Shown: in pieces, positions 22,164-30,481 of the stretch
Layout: each line of letters begins with the position of its first letter
Numbering within the stretch: the first letter of the stretch is position 1
DNA from: CBFGRU01 sp965651255
Lineage (GTDB): Bacteria; Planctomycetota; Phycisphaerae; Phycisphaerales; SM1A02
DNA length: 30,481 nt
Reading direction: 5' to 3'
Assembly (NCBI GenBank): GCA_965651255.1
Contig: CBFGRU010000007.1
Coordinates: 1-30,481 of the forward strand
The notes under the pieces: generated by a model
Databases searched by the model: none
The model's input: the letters and a program-made list of their open reading frames with translations, nothing else
Told to the model about the DNA's origin: nothing
Program-made: the position numbers and the translations under genes

Positions 22164-23573
22164 TCAGCCGGTTTTGGTCGCGGCCAACTCGGCCAGCATC
22201 GCCGCATGAGAGAGAATCCCTTTGCGGTAGCAGGTGAGTTCAAACTTCTCATTGGGGCTGTGAACCCGATCGTCATCAAGACCGAAGCCGACGAGGAGCG
22301 AATCAAACCCGAGAATACGCTGGATCGATCCCACCACGGGGATTGACCCGCCGGATCCGATCAACACCGCGGTGTTTGCGTATACACGGCCAAGCCCTGC
22401 TTTGGCGGCCTGAAGGTATGGCGAATCACTCGCTACGCGAATGGCTGGGCTGGCGCCGAACTGCTTGATCGAAATTCGAGCATCCGCCGGCTTGCGATCA
22501 TTCAGAAATCGCTCAAGACCCGTCAGAATCTTCTTCGGGTCCTGGCTGGGAACCAGCCGGAAGCTGATCTTTGCCCTCGCCTGAGAAGCGATGACTGTCT
22601 TTGCTCCGTGGCCTGTATAGCCACCGACAATGCCGTTCACATCGCACGTTGGACGCGACCAGATGCGCTCGAGCAGTGTTCTGCCTCGCTCCCCGGATGG
22701 TGTTTTGAGCCCCGCCGCATTGAGAAACTCGGCTTCATCGACGCCCAGTGCATTCCACTGAGCGAGGGTCGAAGCGTCTGGTTCTTCAACGTCATCGTAG
22801 AAACCGGGCACCTGTATGCGGCCGCTTTCATCGTGAAGCTCGCTGATCAGTCGCGCGAGCGCATTGATCGGGTTGAGCGCTGCACCGCCGTACATCCCCG
22901 AATGAAGGTCATGACTCGGCCCCGTCAGCGTGACTTCGACATACACCAGTCCGCGAAGCATGGTGGTGATGGCGGGGGTGTCGATGTTCAGCATTCCCGT
23001 ATCGCTGACCATGCAGACATCCGCGGCCAGTTCAGCTTTGTTCTCGCTGAGAAACGGATCAAGACTCGGGCTGCCGGATTCCTCTTCACCCTCAAGCAGT
23101 ACCGTCACTCTTGCTGGCAGTGTGCCGTGCGCGGACTTCCACGCGCGGAATGCTTCGACGAAGAGCATCAGTTGCCCTTTGTCATCGACCGCGCCCCGCG
23201 CCACGATTTGCTGACCGTGCGGGCCATCAACGATCGTCGGTTCAAACGGAGGGTTGGTCCAAAGTTCGAGCGGATCCGGTGGCTGGACATCGTAATGTCC
23301 GTAATACAGAAGATGCGGCGCATCGGCGGGGCCATCGTGGTGGGCCACCACGATCGGATGCCCGTTGGTCGATCGCACGGAGGCATCGAAACCAATGCCG
23401 GCCAGTTCAGCCGCGACCCAGTCGGCCGCTCGTCGTGTTTCCGCATCGTAACTCGGATCGGTGGAGATACTCGGGATGCGCAAAAACTCGCTCAAGCGGG
23501 CGACTGAGTTCTCAAACTCGCTTTCTGCGTGCTGAAGTACCGTTTCAAGGTTGAATTCGGTCGATGCCGGCAT
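22164..23573 (-). CDS. M20-family dipeptidase (cytosolic non-specific dipeptidase-like)
   Basis: A 469-residue di-zinc peptidase. Metal ligands are visible as the His in YYGHYDVQP, the Asp in GAVDDKGQ, the catalytic/metal Glu pair in EGEEESGS, the Asp in VSDTGM, and the late His in RVHSPNEKFEL. The insertion for dimerisation (about 190-330) contains SHDLHSG and NPINALARLI. Length and motif wording match the CNDP2/PepV branch, which cleaves dipeptides and in some members other acylated amino acids. GGGAG lies 10 nt before ATG 23573. The open frame extends to 23768 but is unlike the family. Confidence 0.93.
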   Translation of the reverse strand: MPASTEFNLETVLQHAESEFENSVARLSEFLRIPSISTDPSYDAETRRAADWVAAELAGIGFDASVRSTNGHPIVVAHHDGPADAPHLLYYGHYDVQPPDPLELWTNPPFEPTIVDGPHGQQIVARGAVDDKGQLMLFVEAFRAWKSAHGTLPARVTVLLEGEEESGSPSLDPFLSENKAELAADVCMVSDTGMLNIDTPAITTMLRGLVYVEVTLTGPSHDLHSGMYGGAALNPINALARLISELHDESGRIQVPGFYDDVEEPDASTLAQWNALGVDEAEFLNAAGLKTPSGERGRTLLERIWSRPTCDVNGIVGGYTGHGAKTVIASQARAKISFRLVPSQDPKKILTGLERFLNDRKPADARISIKQFGASPAIRVASDSPYLQAAKAGLGRVYANTAVLIGSGGSIPVVGSIQRILGFDSLLVGFGLDDDRVHSPNEKFELTCYRKGILSHAAMLAELAATKTG

Positions 23574-23683
23574 AGTGCGGTGCTCCCTTTCCTGGCTGGA
23601 GCACCATCGTACCCCGCGACTCTGCCGCATGGGGTGATGCGGCACCGATTGCCACGCCTCGCGAAGTTCGAGCGGAGAGGCCT

Positions 23684-24007
23684 CTACTGAAGGTCGCGAG
23701 TAAGTTCGATAGTGAGCCCGGCGATCGAAATCATGAAGATGATCGATAGAAAGGCGAACAGTAGCCACCGTTCAATCTGACGAGAATCCCGACGGACCAC
23801 CGGCGGTTGGCCAGGTTGCACGCGGATTGGCTGGCCGATGAGACCCTCCATTTCGGCGTAGCTGCGCGGTGGGCGGGCCAGCAGATCACATGCGCATCGA
23901 GGGCAGCATTCAGCTACCCCGTTTCGCAACAACGTGCCGTCATAGCCGCACGAGACGCATCGCCGTCGCAGCAGTCGAGTCTGAATCTCACGAACTTTCT
24001 CCGCCAT
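23684..24007 (-). CDS. Zinc-ribbon membrane protein
   Basis: A 107-residue protein. Near the N-terminus a zinc ribbon is formed by CVSCGYDGTLLRNGVAECCPRC, with CxxC and CPRC pairs, followed by a Pro/Arg linker and one C-terminal membrane helix (WLLFAFLSIIFMISIAGLTIEL). Such zinc-ribbon plus one-TM proteins are common in Planctomycetota and uncharacterised. ATG 24007 begins just before the ribbon. The minus strand upstream reads GATAATCT about 10 nt before the ATG, a good -10, leaving almost no leader and no Shine-Dalgarno. It follows the divergent membrane protein gene and precedes the dipeptidase gene by about 110 nt. Confidence 0.8.
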   Translation of the reverse strand: MAEKVREIQTRLLRRRCVSCGYDGTLLRNGVAECCPRCACDLLARPPRSYAEMEGLIGQPIRVQPGQPPVVRRDSRQIERWLLFAFLSIIFMISIAGLTIELTRDLQ

Positions 24008-24135
24008 GTGTAGAGGTAGATTATCACGCCTCGGGGCTGCGCCAAACGAGATTCTTCTCTCACCGAGGAACATTCTTTGCTTCAGTCGAAACAGGCGGCA
24101 TTTCACCATGCGTGGTGAGCATTGCCGATTGCTGG

Positions 24136-24141
24136 TAGCAT
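24136..24141 (+). promoter_or_regulatory. Candidate -10 box (TAGCAT) for the polytopic membrane protein
   Basis: GGTAGCAT is followed by CGAGGG and GTG (24148). Transcription starting there would either be leaderless from GTG 24148 or give a 21-nt leader to GTG 24169, which has a perfect AGGAGG. Confidence 0.45.
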
Positions 24142-24168
24142 CGAGGGGTGTTTCGCAGGAGGATTAGC

Positions 24169-26001
24169 GTGAACAGATCTCGAATGGTCGTCGATCGCAT
24201 CGAGTTCGGGCAGCTCTTTCGCTTCCCCATGATTTTGCGGGCCGTGACCCAGGCGATGCAGCCGCCGCGACTGATCATCGGGCTTTTCATGGTCGTAGCC
24301 ATCATGGCGGTTGGGAAGGCGTGGGATGATTGGGCAGATACACCCACGATCAGTCCGGAAGGGCTGTTGGCACCGGAACGGACGCCTGACCAGATTGCCA
24401 CGGCCCAGGCTGGCCTGCGACGAATCGTCGCTCAGCTGTCGGATTCGGCGCGTGAGCGATTTGGTGATCGGCAACTCGATGCGCGCGAAGTCGCCGAAGC
24501 GTACGAGACGAACTATCGCTATCAACGCATGAGTCGTGTGCGCAGTGAAGTGCCGGCGATCACGTTGCAGGCCGATGATCGTGAATTCTTCCAGACGATG
24601 GAAACAATCGACCGCGATCGTCCTCGCGGCGTGTTTGAAGCGATGATCGATCAGGTCAGCGCGAGCTTTATCCAGATTGTCGGCGGAGTCGTAACCCTGG
24701 AGCCGATGCAGATCGGGAATGCATTTGCAGATGTCTTCGTCCGCATGCCGGTGGCGCTTTGGTCGGCGAAGCCATGGTTCTGTACACTCTTCGGCCTCTA
24801 TGCGCTGATCGTTATCGCCCTCGGCGGGGGAGCACTGTCGCGCATGGCCGCGTGTGAGTTCGCCGGGCGCGAGCGTCTCCGGATCAACGAGGCAATCGAT
24901 TTCGCACTCGCCGGCATGGTGCGGCTGGTTTTCACACCGCTTCTGCCGCTCCTCATAGCCGGCTTCCTCGGCCTGGTTCTCATGGCGTTCGGCGTGGTCG
25001 GATTTCTGCCGTGGATCGATGTACTGGGGGGCGCTCTCTACGGGTTGATGATGATCATCGGATTTCTCATCGCCTTCGTGCTGCTGTGCTTTGCGGGCGG
25101 TTTCCTGCTGGTCATTCCCGCCGTTGCTACGGAAAACTGTGGACCCGCACACGCGCACGAACGGGCATATGCGTACCTTCTTGCGAGACCGCTCCACCTT
25201 CTGGGCTACATATCGGTTGCTCTCGTGGGGCTGGCCATTGGGTACTTCGTGGTCAGTCTGTTCTCCATTACCACGCTGAATGTGACTTCAACATTTGTCG
25301 GGACATTCCCATCGAGTTCAGCGTTGTCTGTCGGCGGCGGCTTTGAGATTTTCAATCTGGAGCCGCGCGGTCCGGGTGAATTTCATGCAGAGTGGCATAC
25401 GCGAACCTCTGCATGGTTCATTTCGCTGTGGCAAACGCTACTGGTCAGTCTGGTCGCGGCGTATGTGCTCAGCTACGCAATGACCTGCTCGACAGCAATC
25501 TATCTGCTCATGCGGCGTCTGGTGGATCATCAGGATATCTCGGAGATCTGGCGAGCTGGCCTGGTCCCGGGAACGCTCGCGCCAGTTCCGACGGCGCTTG
25601 CCAAGAGTGTCGATGCCGAAGGTGACACTCAACTGACCAGATCAGATTCGGTCATGCGCGGTCTGGTCCGCAAGGTCGCTCGCGTTGGATTCGGAGGCCA
25701 GGGCCACGGCGGGACGTCGACATCACCGGTCGTATCGTCGGATTCGACCGAGACGCCGACATCAGCGGCGCAGGACGACTCCACAGAACTCGGCCCTGAG
25801 TTGTTGAAGAATACGGATCAGCCAGCACAGGATGAAGCGCCTTCGACAGGCAGCGAAGCCGCGGGGCCGCGGGCGTCGAAGCCGGAATCGTCTGCCGACG
25901 GGGCGCCGGATGAGCAACAGGAGCCCGAACCCGATGATGCGCCGAAGCCCGCGACCAAGAAAGGTGGCCGGAAGAAGCGGAAACCGAAGAAAGATGGCTG
26001 A
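24169..26001 (+). CDS. Polytopic membrane protein with acidic/Lys-rich C-terminal tail
   Basis: A 610-residue protein with about six to eight membrane helices: one near residues 38-55, one around the stretch WFCTLFGLYALIVIALGGGAL, two or three in the FALAGMVRLVFTP to FAGGFLLVIPAVATE region, one in LLGYISVALVGLAIGYFVVSL, and a last near the stretch WFISLWQTLLVSLVAAYVLSY. The long loop between helices 1 and 2 is helical. After about residue 485 the tail is disordered: Ser/Thr/Asp/Glu-rich, then a very basic end (KKGGRKKRKPKKDG). I recognise no family motif. GTG 24169 has AGGAGG exactly 6 nt upstream; GTG 24148 is in frame and could also serve. Confidence 0.82.
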   Translation: MNRSRMVVDRIEFGQLFRFPMILRAVTQAMQPPRLIIGLFMVVAIMAVGKAWDDWADTPTISPEGLLAPERTPDQIATAQAGLRRIVAQLSDSARERFGDRQLDAREVAEAYETNYRYQRMSRVRSEVPAITLQADDREFFQTMETIDRDRPRGVFEAMIDQVSASFIQIVGGVVTLEPMQIGNAFADVFVRMPVALWSAKPWFCTLFGLYALIVIALGGGALSRMAACEFAGRERLRINEAIDFALAGMVRLVFTPLLPLLIAGFLGLVLMAFGVVGFLPWIDVLGGALYGLMMIIGFLIAFVLLCFAGGFLLVIPAVATENCGPAHAHERAYAYLLARPLHLLGYISVALVGLAIGYFVVSLFSITTLNVTSTFVGTFPSSSALSVGGGFEIFNLEPRGPGEFHAEWHTRTSAWFISLWQTLLVSLVAAYVLSYAMTCSTAIYLLMRRLVDHQDISEIWRAGLVPGTLAPVPTALAKSVDAEGDTQLTRSDSVMRGLVRKVARVGFGGQGHGGTSTSPVVSSDSTETPTSAAQDDSTELGPELLKNTDQPAQDEAPSTGSEAAGPRASKPESSADGAPDEQQEPEPDDAPKPATKKGGRKKRKPKKDG

Positions 26002-26020
26002 GCCGTTGGAATGACCTGCC

Positions 26021-26575
26021 TTAACGCGGTCCGTCGGCCTTGAGGATGGTCTGGGTCCGCAGGACTAACCCGCAGTCGCTGCGCAGGTGATATGACTGCA
26101 CATGCACCTCGTTTGCATGGCGCTGGATATCGAGCAGCGAGAGATTAAGTCGGTTCCCTTCATCCCGCCATTCGACCATCAGGCCGTCGCACGTGCGTCC
26201 ATGGTCGAGCAATTCACTGAACGTCCCGCTGTAGAGGTGGTCCGTCAGGGTTTCCGTCTGAACGCTCGTGATGTACTCGATGCGATCGGAGAACGACTCT
26301 TCATGGTCCTTCTCACCGGCACACGGCAAGCTTGTGACGACCGATCGCTCGGGGAGAGACTCGGGGCGGTCCGTGACAATCTCGGTAATGCAGACCCCCT
26401 GGTGCTGGAAGAGTAGTGCGTGCCCGCCGCGAAAGATCCACGCTTCAAACTCATAGTCTCCGTGAACAATGCGCTGCCGCCCCTCGATGCCGAAGAACTC
26501 CGGGTGAATCGCCTTGCGCGTCAGCATGAGGTGATACGCCTGAAGACTCGAAAGCTTGGATGATGCGAAATTCAT
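26021..26575 (-). CDS. Conserved-looking hypothetical protein, possibly DUF2617
   Basis: A 184-residue soluble protein without signal peptide or membrane helix. It contains IHPEFFGIEGRQRI, YEFEAWIFRGGHALLFQHQGVCITEIVTDRP, and SDRIEYITSVQTETLTDHLYSGTFSEL. The GGH-x-x-x-F and ITEIVT stretch recalls the DUF2617 family, but this is from memory and unverified. ATG 26575 was chosen because GGGGTGG lies just upstream and the extra 28 residues of the longer frame, which starts at a TTG, are Trp/Arg-rich and unlikely. It is convergent with the membrane protein gene (18 nt gap) and divergent from the alpha-solenoid gene. Confidence 0.75.
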   Translation of the reverse strand: MNFASSKLSSLQAYHLMLTRKAIHPEFFGIEGRQRIVHGDYEFEAWIFRGGHALLFQHQGVCITEIVTDRPESLPERSVVTSLPCAGEKDHEESFSDRIEYITSVQTETLTDHLYSGTFSELLDHGRTCDGLMVEWRDEGNRLNLSLLDIQRHANEVHVQSYHLRSDCGLVLRTQTILKADGPR

Positions 26576-26750
26576 GGGCCACCCCTGTCGTTGCCACCGC
26601 TTCGAACGCCAAAGGGTGAGCAACGGGGTCCATTCTCGCCATCGTTGAAGAAGAGACAACCGGAAAACTGAGGAATTTCGCAGGTCAAGGCAGCTTTCAT
26701 TTCAGGCCGATAAACAGTTTGCGTTGGAAGCCCTGATTGAGACGACAGTT

Positions 26751-28628
26751 ATGGTCGTCGAGAAGTGTTTGGGGTATGTCCGTATGGCGGAAGCGATGGA
26801 AGTTCTGCGACATCATTTGAACAAGTTGTCAACCGCATCTCCCGAAGCGGCGTTCGGCTTTCTTCGCCCGGCCTTCGTCCTGGCTGTACAGGATGAACGA
26901 ACCGAGCTCGCCCGCCATCTCCTGCAAACGAGACTGCCCGAGGCCATCCGACTGGTTCTCTCGCAACTCGATCAACTGGAACTCACCGATGATGATCTGC
27001 GGGCACTTCCCGCCCTTGCGCTTCATGAAGCGCTGGCCGAAGCGCTGGAAGAGGCGGATCACGATGAATGCACGAACGCGCTGTATTGCATTCGACGACG
27101 ATGCATCGCTCAGGACGCTCACCTCTTCGTCCGGGTTCCTCCAAGGCGCGACCGAGATCTGGCTGCGTATGGCATGGCGCTACAGTCACTCATCATCGAT
27201 GCGATGAATCGAGACCCGTCGGGAGCCCTCAACGGCCCGGATCGAACAGCGCTCGAACGGGCAACGGTGGCTCTGATGAAGACTCATCATGGTCATCGTA
27301 TGGGCAGTGTCCGACTCGCCGGAGCACTTCTTGCCCATCGAGCCGGCCCCGTTCTGAAAGAAGAGATCAACAAGAGAGATTCCATTGTCGGTCCGGCGGT
27401 TCGACACCTCGATGATCTGATCGACGAGCCGATCGTTCAGCGGATGCTCGTGCGATGGCTGAACAGTCCGCTGCTCGGGCCGACGATCGCGCGGAGACTC
27501 GGTGACTACCTCAGTTCGGGCGCATCTTTTGATTGCGTATTCTCACAGCCCGAACTCATGCGGTCCCCGCAGCGCCGGGCGGCCCTGCGACAGGTCATCA
27601 GACCGTTACGCATCATCAGGCATTCATCGCGACCGCAAGGGGGCCAGTGCGCGGCAGCGGTAGTGGAACTTCTCCTCACTCTTCCGTTCTCTACCTCCAC
27701 GAGAATTGCACAACTGCAATCGTTCATTCAGTCCAGTCACGGCGCTGCACAGATGAAGGCGATGCTCGCGCTGGATGCACACGGCCAATGGGCGTCGGTA
27801 CCAGATGGGATATCACTCTCGACCGACGCAGGCCGGCGCGTTCATCGGGTCATTTCATGGCGTAGATCTTCGGCGCCGCTGCGTCACATCAATTCATCTC
27901 AGAGGTCGCCGCTTGATCGCGTGGCCCTGATTCGGCGGGCCATGACCGGTGCTAATGAGTTCTGGAATGTTCGACCGAATCTGCCTGAAGCGGTTCAGCG
28001 AGTCACTGCGCTCACCCTGCTGGAGCGCGATCGCGCCGAATTCATCGCCGGAGCGCGCGAGGCCCTAGCCGCATCGCTCGCTCAGGCAGCGCTCAGCGTG
28101 ATTCAACTGGTGCAGCGATTGAACATTCAGCGTGATGTTGAGCTTGAGCTGATGGCGCTTGCGGGGTCTTCAAATGAACATGTCGTAGCCGCTGCGGTTC
28201 GGGCATTGGCAATATCGGATGCGCCTTCGCGCGAAAGTGTGGTTCGCGCCGCAATGACCCGTGCAACGGGTCGCGTACGCGCGAATGCCATCGCGGTGGG
28301 CAAGGACTCGCTGACCAGCCGGGAACAATCTGAAGCAGAAACTGATTCGCGTTCGCGCATCAACATGATTCTCGTGAATCAAGCATCCTGCGATGAACTT
28401 CTTGCGGGTGCACTGCGCGATCCTCGAGCGAGTCATCGCCGCAGCGCCATCTGGGGCGCCGCCCGCCGAGGCGCTCGACAATGTCTCGATGAATTGAAGC
28501 GCCTGGCGAAGAACGATCCGGAACCACTCTTGCGGCAGAGAGCGCGCAGCGCTGCACGCCTGGTCGAGCTTCGTACCCATGCTGCACACTCTGGTCGCGC
28601 TGTTCATCAGGTGGAGGTCAATGGATGA
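26751..28628 (+). CDS. Large all-helical protein, HEAT-like alpha-solenoid
   Basis: A 625-residue protein predicted almost entirely helical, with no signal peptide or membrane segment. The C-terminal half has short paired helices typical of HEAT repeats, for example ELELMALAGSSNEHVVAAAVRALAISD, SVVRAAMTRATGRVRANAIAVG, and LAGALRDPRASHRRSAIWGAARRGARQCLDELKRLAKNDPEPLLRQRARSAARLV. The N-terminal half is rich in Leu, Arg and Ala and lacks motifs. Probably a scaffold. The stop codon overlaps the ATG of the next gene. The start is uncertain: ATG 26751 has a weak ribosome site, and a TTG at 26724 would add nine residues that continue the first helix. Confidence 0.78.
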   Translation: MVVEKCLGYVRMAEAMEVLRHHLNKLSTASPEAAFGFLRPAFVLAVQDERTELARHLLQTRLPEAIRLVLSQLDQLELTDDDLRALPALALHEALAEALEEADHDECTNALYCIRRRCIAQDAHLFVRVPPRRDRDLAAYGMALQSLIIDAMNRDPSGALNGPDRTALERATVALMKTHHGHRMGSVRLAGALLAHRAGPVLKEEINKRDSIVGPAVRHLDDLIDEPIVQRMLVRWLNSPLLGPTIARRLGDYLSSGASFDCVFSQPELMRSPQRRAALRQVIRPLRIIRHSSRPQGGQCAAAVVELLLTLPFSTSTRIAQLQSFIQSSHGAAQMKAMLALDAHGQWASVPDGISLSTDAGRRVHRVISWRRSSAPLRHINSSQRSPLDRVALIRRAMTGANEFWNVRPNLPEAVQRVTALTLLERDRAEFIAGAREALAASLAQAALSVIQLVQRLNIQRDVELELMALAGSSNEHVVAAAVRALAISDAPSRESVVRAAMTRATGRVRANAIAVGKDSLTSREQSEAETDSRSRINMILVNQASCDELLAGALRDPRASHRRSAIWGAARRGARQCLDELKRLAKNDPEPLLRQRARSAARLVELRTHAAHSGRAVHQVEVNG

Positions 28629-29032
28629 CCGACTCATCACCCATCGCAGCCGATCGGCTGGCCGAAGTGATTGCTCGCGAGCCGACGCTGATTGAACTTT
28701 GGTCATCGCCTTTTCTGATCGGCATGACGCTGGCGCTGTTGGGGGCCGGATTACTCACCCTCGTACTGGCGGTTCGCTGGTCACATGATGCACGAAGTTT
28801 CGGTCCGGAGAGCCGTCGTTTCTGCCGAGCGATCGGATTGACACGGCGGGAGCGAAGTCGCTTTGCCCAACTGGCTCGTGTCGCGGGGCTCCCTGATGCG
28901 GTCACCCTGATCGCAAGCCGCGGCGCATTTGAGCATGCTCTTCGCGTGGCTGTTTCGGGGAACATGAACTGGAACTTCGATGACCTGCGTGCTGTTCATG
29001 ATCGATTGCATGAGAATCTAACATCCAGGTGA
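28625..29032 (+). CDS. Small membrane protein coupled to the alpha-solenoid gene
   Basis: A 135-residue protein with one or one long membrane helix at about 28-50 (SPFLIGMTLALLGAGLLTLVLAVRW) and a basic cytoplasmic part (about 51-135) that is helical, with LTRRERSRFAQLARVAGLPDAVTLIASRGAFEHAL. That stretch could be a small DNA- or protein-binding helical bundle. The ATG overlaps the upstream TGA (ATGA) and has GGAGG 8 nt upstream. Partnership with the upstream solenoid protein at the membrane is likely from the coupling. Function unknown. Confidence 0.8.
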   Translation: MTDSSPIAADRLAEVIAREPTLIELWSSPFLIGMTLALLGAGLLTLVLAVRWSHDARSFGPESRRFCRAIGLTRRERSRFAQLARVAGLPDAVTLIASRGAFEHALRVAVSGNMNWNFDDLRAVHDRLHENLTSR

Positions 29033-29048
29033 TCACGCCTCCAAAATG

Positions 29049-29083
29049 CAACAAGCCCGCGGCCGAATACCGCGGGCTTGTTG
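29049..29083. terminator. Bidirectional 14-bp hairpin terminator
   Basis: CAACAAGCCCGCGG pairs perfectly with CCGCGGGCTTGTTG around CCGAATA. It lies between convergent genes ending at 29032 and 29111. The stem shares its AAGCCCGCG/CGCGGGCTT core with the hairpin at 8704-8736. Confidence 0.85.
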
Positions 29084-29110
29084 AATGTTGGAATCAATCC
29101 TGGTGTGAAG

Positions 29111-30481
29111 TCAGTTCTGAACCTGAACTTCGACCTGATCGAACTGGGACACGAAGCCCAGAGCGGTAAACACCGCCGGGACGATGTGACGAACCGAGAC
29201 TTCGACTTCACCGTTCGCACCCACGCGATTCGCCGCGGGGATGTCACTGATCAGGACGGTCGCATCCGTGTTGGTCACGGTGTATTGCGACACCTGCTCG
29301 AGTTGGTTGGTGTTGAAGTTTCGCAGAGAAACGCGCGCCGTTCCGCTCGGATGATCGAGTCGTGATTCGATCGCGAGGTCAATGGTTGCCGGTGAGGCAA
29401 CGGACGTCTGCGCTTCAATGTTGGTGATCGTGATGTTCGGCTCGATCGCGGTGAAACCGAAGCGCGAGCGAACTCGTACGCGGCTGTCATCAGACTCGAT
29501 CAGATCATCGAGCGTACCTTCCAGCAGCGTGCCGAACTGCACTTCGAAGCCGGTGAGCACGGTTCCTGCGTTGCAGTCAACGGTCTCGACACGGAATGCG
29601 TCGACGGCGGCCTCCACGACCGAACCGGGGTTGTTGTCAACGGCGATGAATCGAACGCGCGTCTGGGTCGAAGGCGTGATGAAGTCGGCAACGCGGAATG
29701 ACTTCTCGTACCAGCCGCCGAAGACCTCATCGCCCGCCGGGCCGACGATCTCCAGATTGACCCAGGTGCTGCCGTTGTTGCCTGAAATCTGAACCGTGAA
29801 TGGATCCTGCTGGGGTGAGGCACCCGCGACGTTGCTGAACCAACGTGCGTACGAGACATACGCATCGCCGCCCGTGGTGTCGAATGCGGGCGAAGTCAGA
29901 ATCGTCGAGCCACCATCCACATCCGAATTGCACTGGCTCGCTGCGCTATTGTCCGTGACAAACGCGAAGCCGGAACCATCGAAGTCACTGCCGGGATTGC
30001 CCCGATCGCACTGGCTGTTCGGAATCGGGATCGCCCGTTCCCAGTGGCCGTCGGTCGCGTTGCCGGAAACCGTCCAGCCCTGATTGGTATTGAAATCATC
30101 GGCAAACGTCACGATGAGATCGTTGCCGGAGATCGCTGGATACGCGCTCTCCGGTGCATTGTTCGGGTCGCTGACCATCTGCCCGCCGACGGTTTCGGCA
30201 CTGACGTAGAACCGCACCTGGGTTCCGCACTCGACCGCGGGGAATGTTGCTTCGTACACGTTGTCGAAGATTTCGACCATCGGCACGGCAACGAAGCCGC
30301 TGCCGGTGTCAACATGCAACATGCCGGTTCCGGGCTGCGGATTCGTGGCCACCGCATTGACCTCGACCACAAATGTCGTGCCGCCCGACGGACTGATCAG
30401 GGTGGGCAGTCCATCCGGATAGGAGAAGCTCAACAGGTTCAGCGGCGGGGCATCCATGTTGTGATCGCCGAAGCCCGCGGC
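29111..30481 (-). CDS. C-terminal part of a large secreted beta-rich protein (partial, runs off right edge)
   Basis: The frame is open from the right edge to the TGA/TAA region at 29111, 456 residues visible. It begins with an Asp/Asn/Pro-rich piece, then FSYPDGLPTLISPSGGTTFVVEV (an Ig-like opening), a beta-sandwich region with VECGTQVRFYVSAETVGG, then TADDFNTNQGWTV-like text: FADDFNTNQGWTVSGN through YEKSFRVADFI and VRFIAVDNNPGSVVEAAVDAFRVE. This last is a jelly-roll domain of the kind appended to secreted peptidases and adhesins. Four or more Cys occur (VECG, SQCD, SQCN, DCNAG), which could pair outside the cytoplasm. The final 140 residues form another beta domain. ATG 30457 is internal, not the start. 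A catalytic domain probably lies beyond the edge; a metallopeptidase is a guess. Confidence 0.8.
   Translation of the reverse strand, partial: AAGFGDHNMDAPPLNLLSFSYPDGLPTLISPSGGTTFVVEVNAVATNPQPGTGMLHVDTGSGFVAVPMVEIFDNVYEATFPAVECGTQVRFYVSAETVGGQMVSDPNNAPESAYPAISGNDLIVTFADDFNTNQGWTVSGNATDGHWERAIPIPNSQCDRGNPGSDFDGSGFAFVTDNSAASQCNSDVDGGSTILTSPAFDTTGGDAYVSYARWFSNVAGASPQQDPFTVQISGNNGSTWVNLEIVGPAGDEVFGGWYEKSFRVADFITPSTQTRVRFIAVDNNPGSVVEAAVDAFRVETVDCNAGTVLTGFEVQFGTLLEGTLDDLIESDDSRVRVRSRFGFTAIEPNITITNIEAQTSVASPATIDLAIESRLDHPSGTARVSLRNFNTNQLEQVSQYTVTNTDATVLISDIPAANRVGANGEVEVSVRHIVPAVFTALGFVSQFDQVEVQVQN

Noticed and set aside
22608..23507. 299-aa plus-strand ORF
   Set aside because: It lies fully antisense to the M20 dipeptidase, which carries all its metal-binding motifs. 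The antisense product is Arg/His/Cys-rich without motifs.
24103..25197. 364-aa minus-strand ORF
   Set aside because: Antisense to the polytopic membrane protein, and the product is His/Arg/Asp-rich, the usual composition of a shadow of a hydrophobic gene.

Overview
The window reads as a chromosomal stretch from a GC-rich, Gram-negative-type bacterium of the Planctomycetota, most likely a Phycisphaerae-like lineage. The evidence is an ECF sigma factor of planctomycete type overlapping a membrane-anchored Ser/Thr kinase, a Lys-tailed HU-like protein, a secreted peptide with a dockerin/EF-hand-like DLNGDG loop, a lipid-A-type membrane domain, and several large exported proteins of planctomycete style. 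I see no tRNA, rRNA, CRISPR array, insertion sequence or integrase. It looks like core genome rather than a mobile island.

Layout. 1-1208 (-): a family 2 glycosyltransferase coupled to a lipid-A-synthase N-terminal-like membrane protein cut by the left edge. 1328-2001 (+): an ISC-type ferredoxin and IscX, an iron-sulfur pair standing apart from any visible isc operon. 2012-4812 (-): ECF sigma factor and overlapping kinase, divergent from a small secreted peptide (4984-5250). 5481-8003 (+): threonine catabolism, an SDR-type L-threonine 3-dehydrogenase followed by 2-amino-3-ketobutyrate CoA ligase. 8279-8674 (+): HU-like protein ending at a perfect bidirectional hairpin shared with a BtpA-family TIM barrel (-). 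9684-11660 (+): an agmatinase-type ureohydrolase and a DUF4097-like lipoprotein. 11667-15223: a membrane/coiled-coil protein (-) divergent from tilS, a degenerate receiver and an exported TlpA-like thioredoxin (+).

15302-21797 is a same-strand (-) run: an 821-aa exported membrane protein with an ABC ATPase, then NAD kinase, seryl-tRNA synthetase and a HAD phosphatase. 21864-24007 holds a small membrane protein (+), an M20 dipeptidase (-) and a zinc-ribbon membrane protein (-). 24169-29032 contains a polytopic membrane protein (+), an unknown protein (-), and a coupled alpha-solenoid/one-TM pair (+). The right edge (-) is the C-terminal part of a large secreted beta-rich protein.

The most striking non-gene signal is a recurrent promoter/start arrangement. 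A TANNNT -10 box lies 6 or 7 nt before the start codon, with no Shine-Dalgarno sequence, at the glycosyltransferase, BtpA, tilS, serS, nadK and the 821-aa protein; a variant is seen at the agmatinase. Genes that carry a clear Shine-Dalgarno mostly lack it. This points to widespread leaderless mRNAs and revises several start codons. A second candidate regulatory element is a 12-codon, Thr-containing ORF just upstream of the threonine dehydrogenase, whose stop codon overlaps that gene's Shine-Dalgarno.
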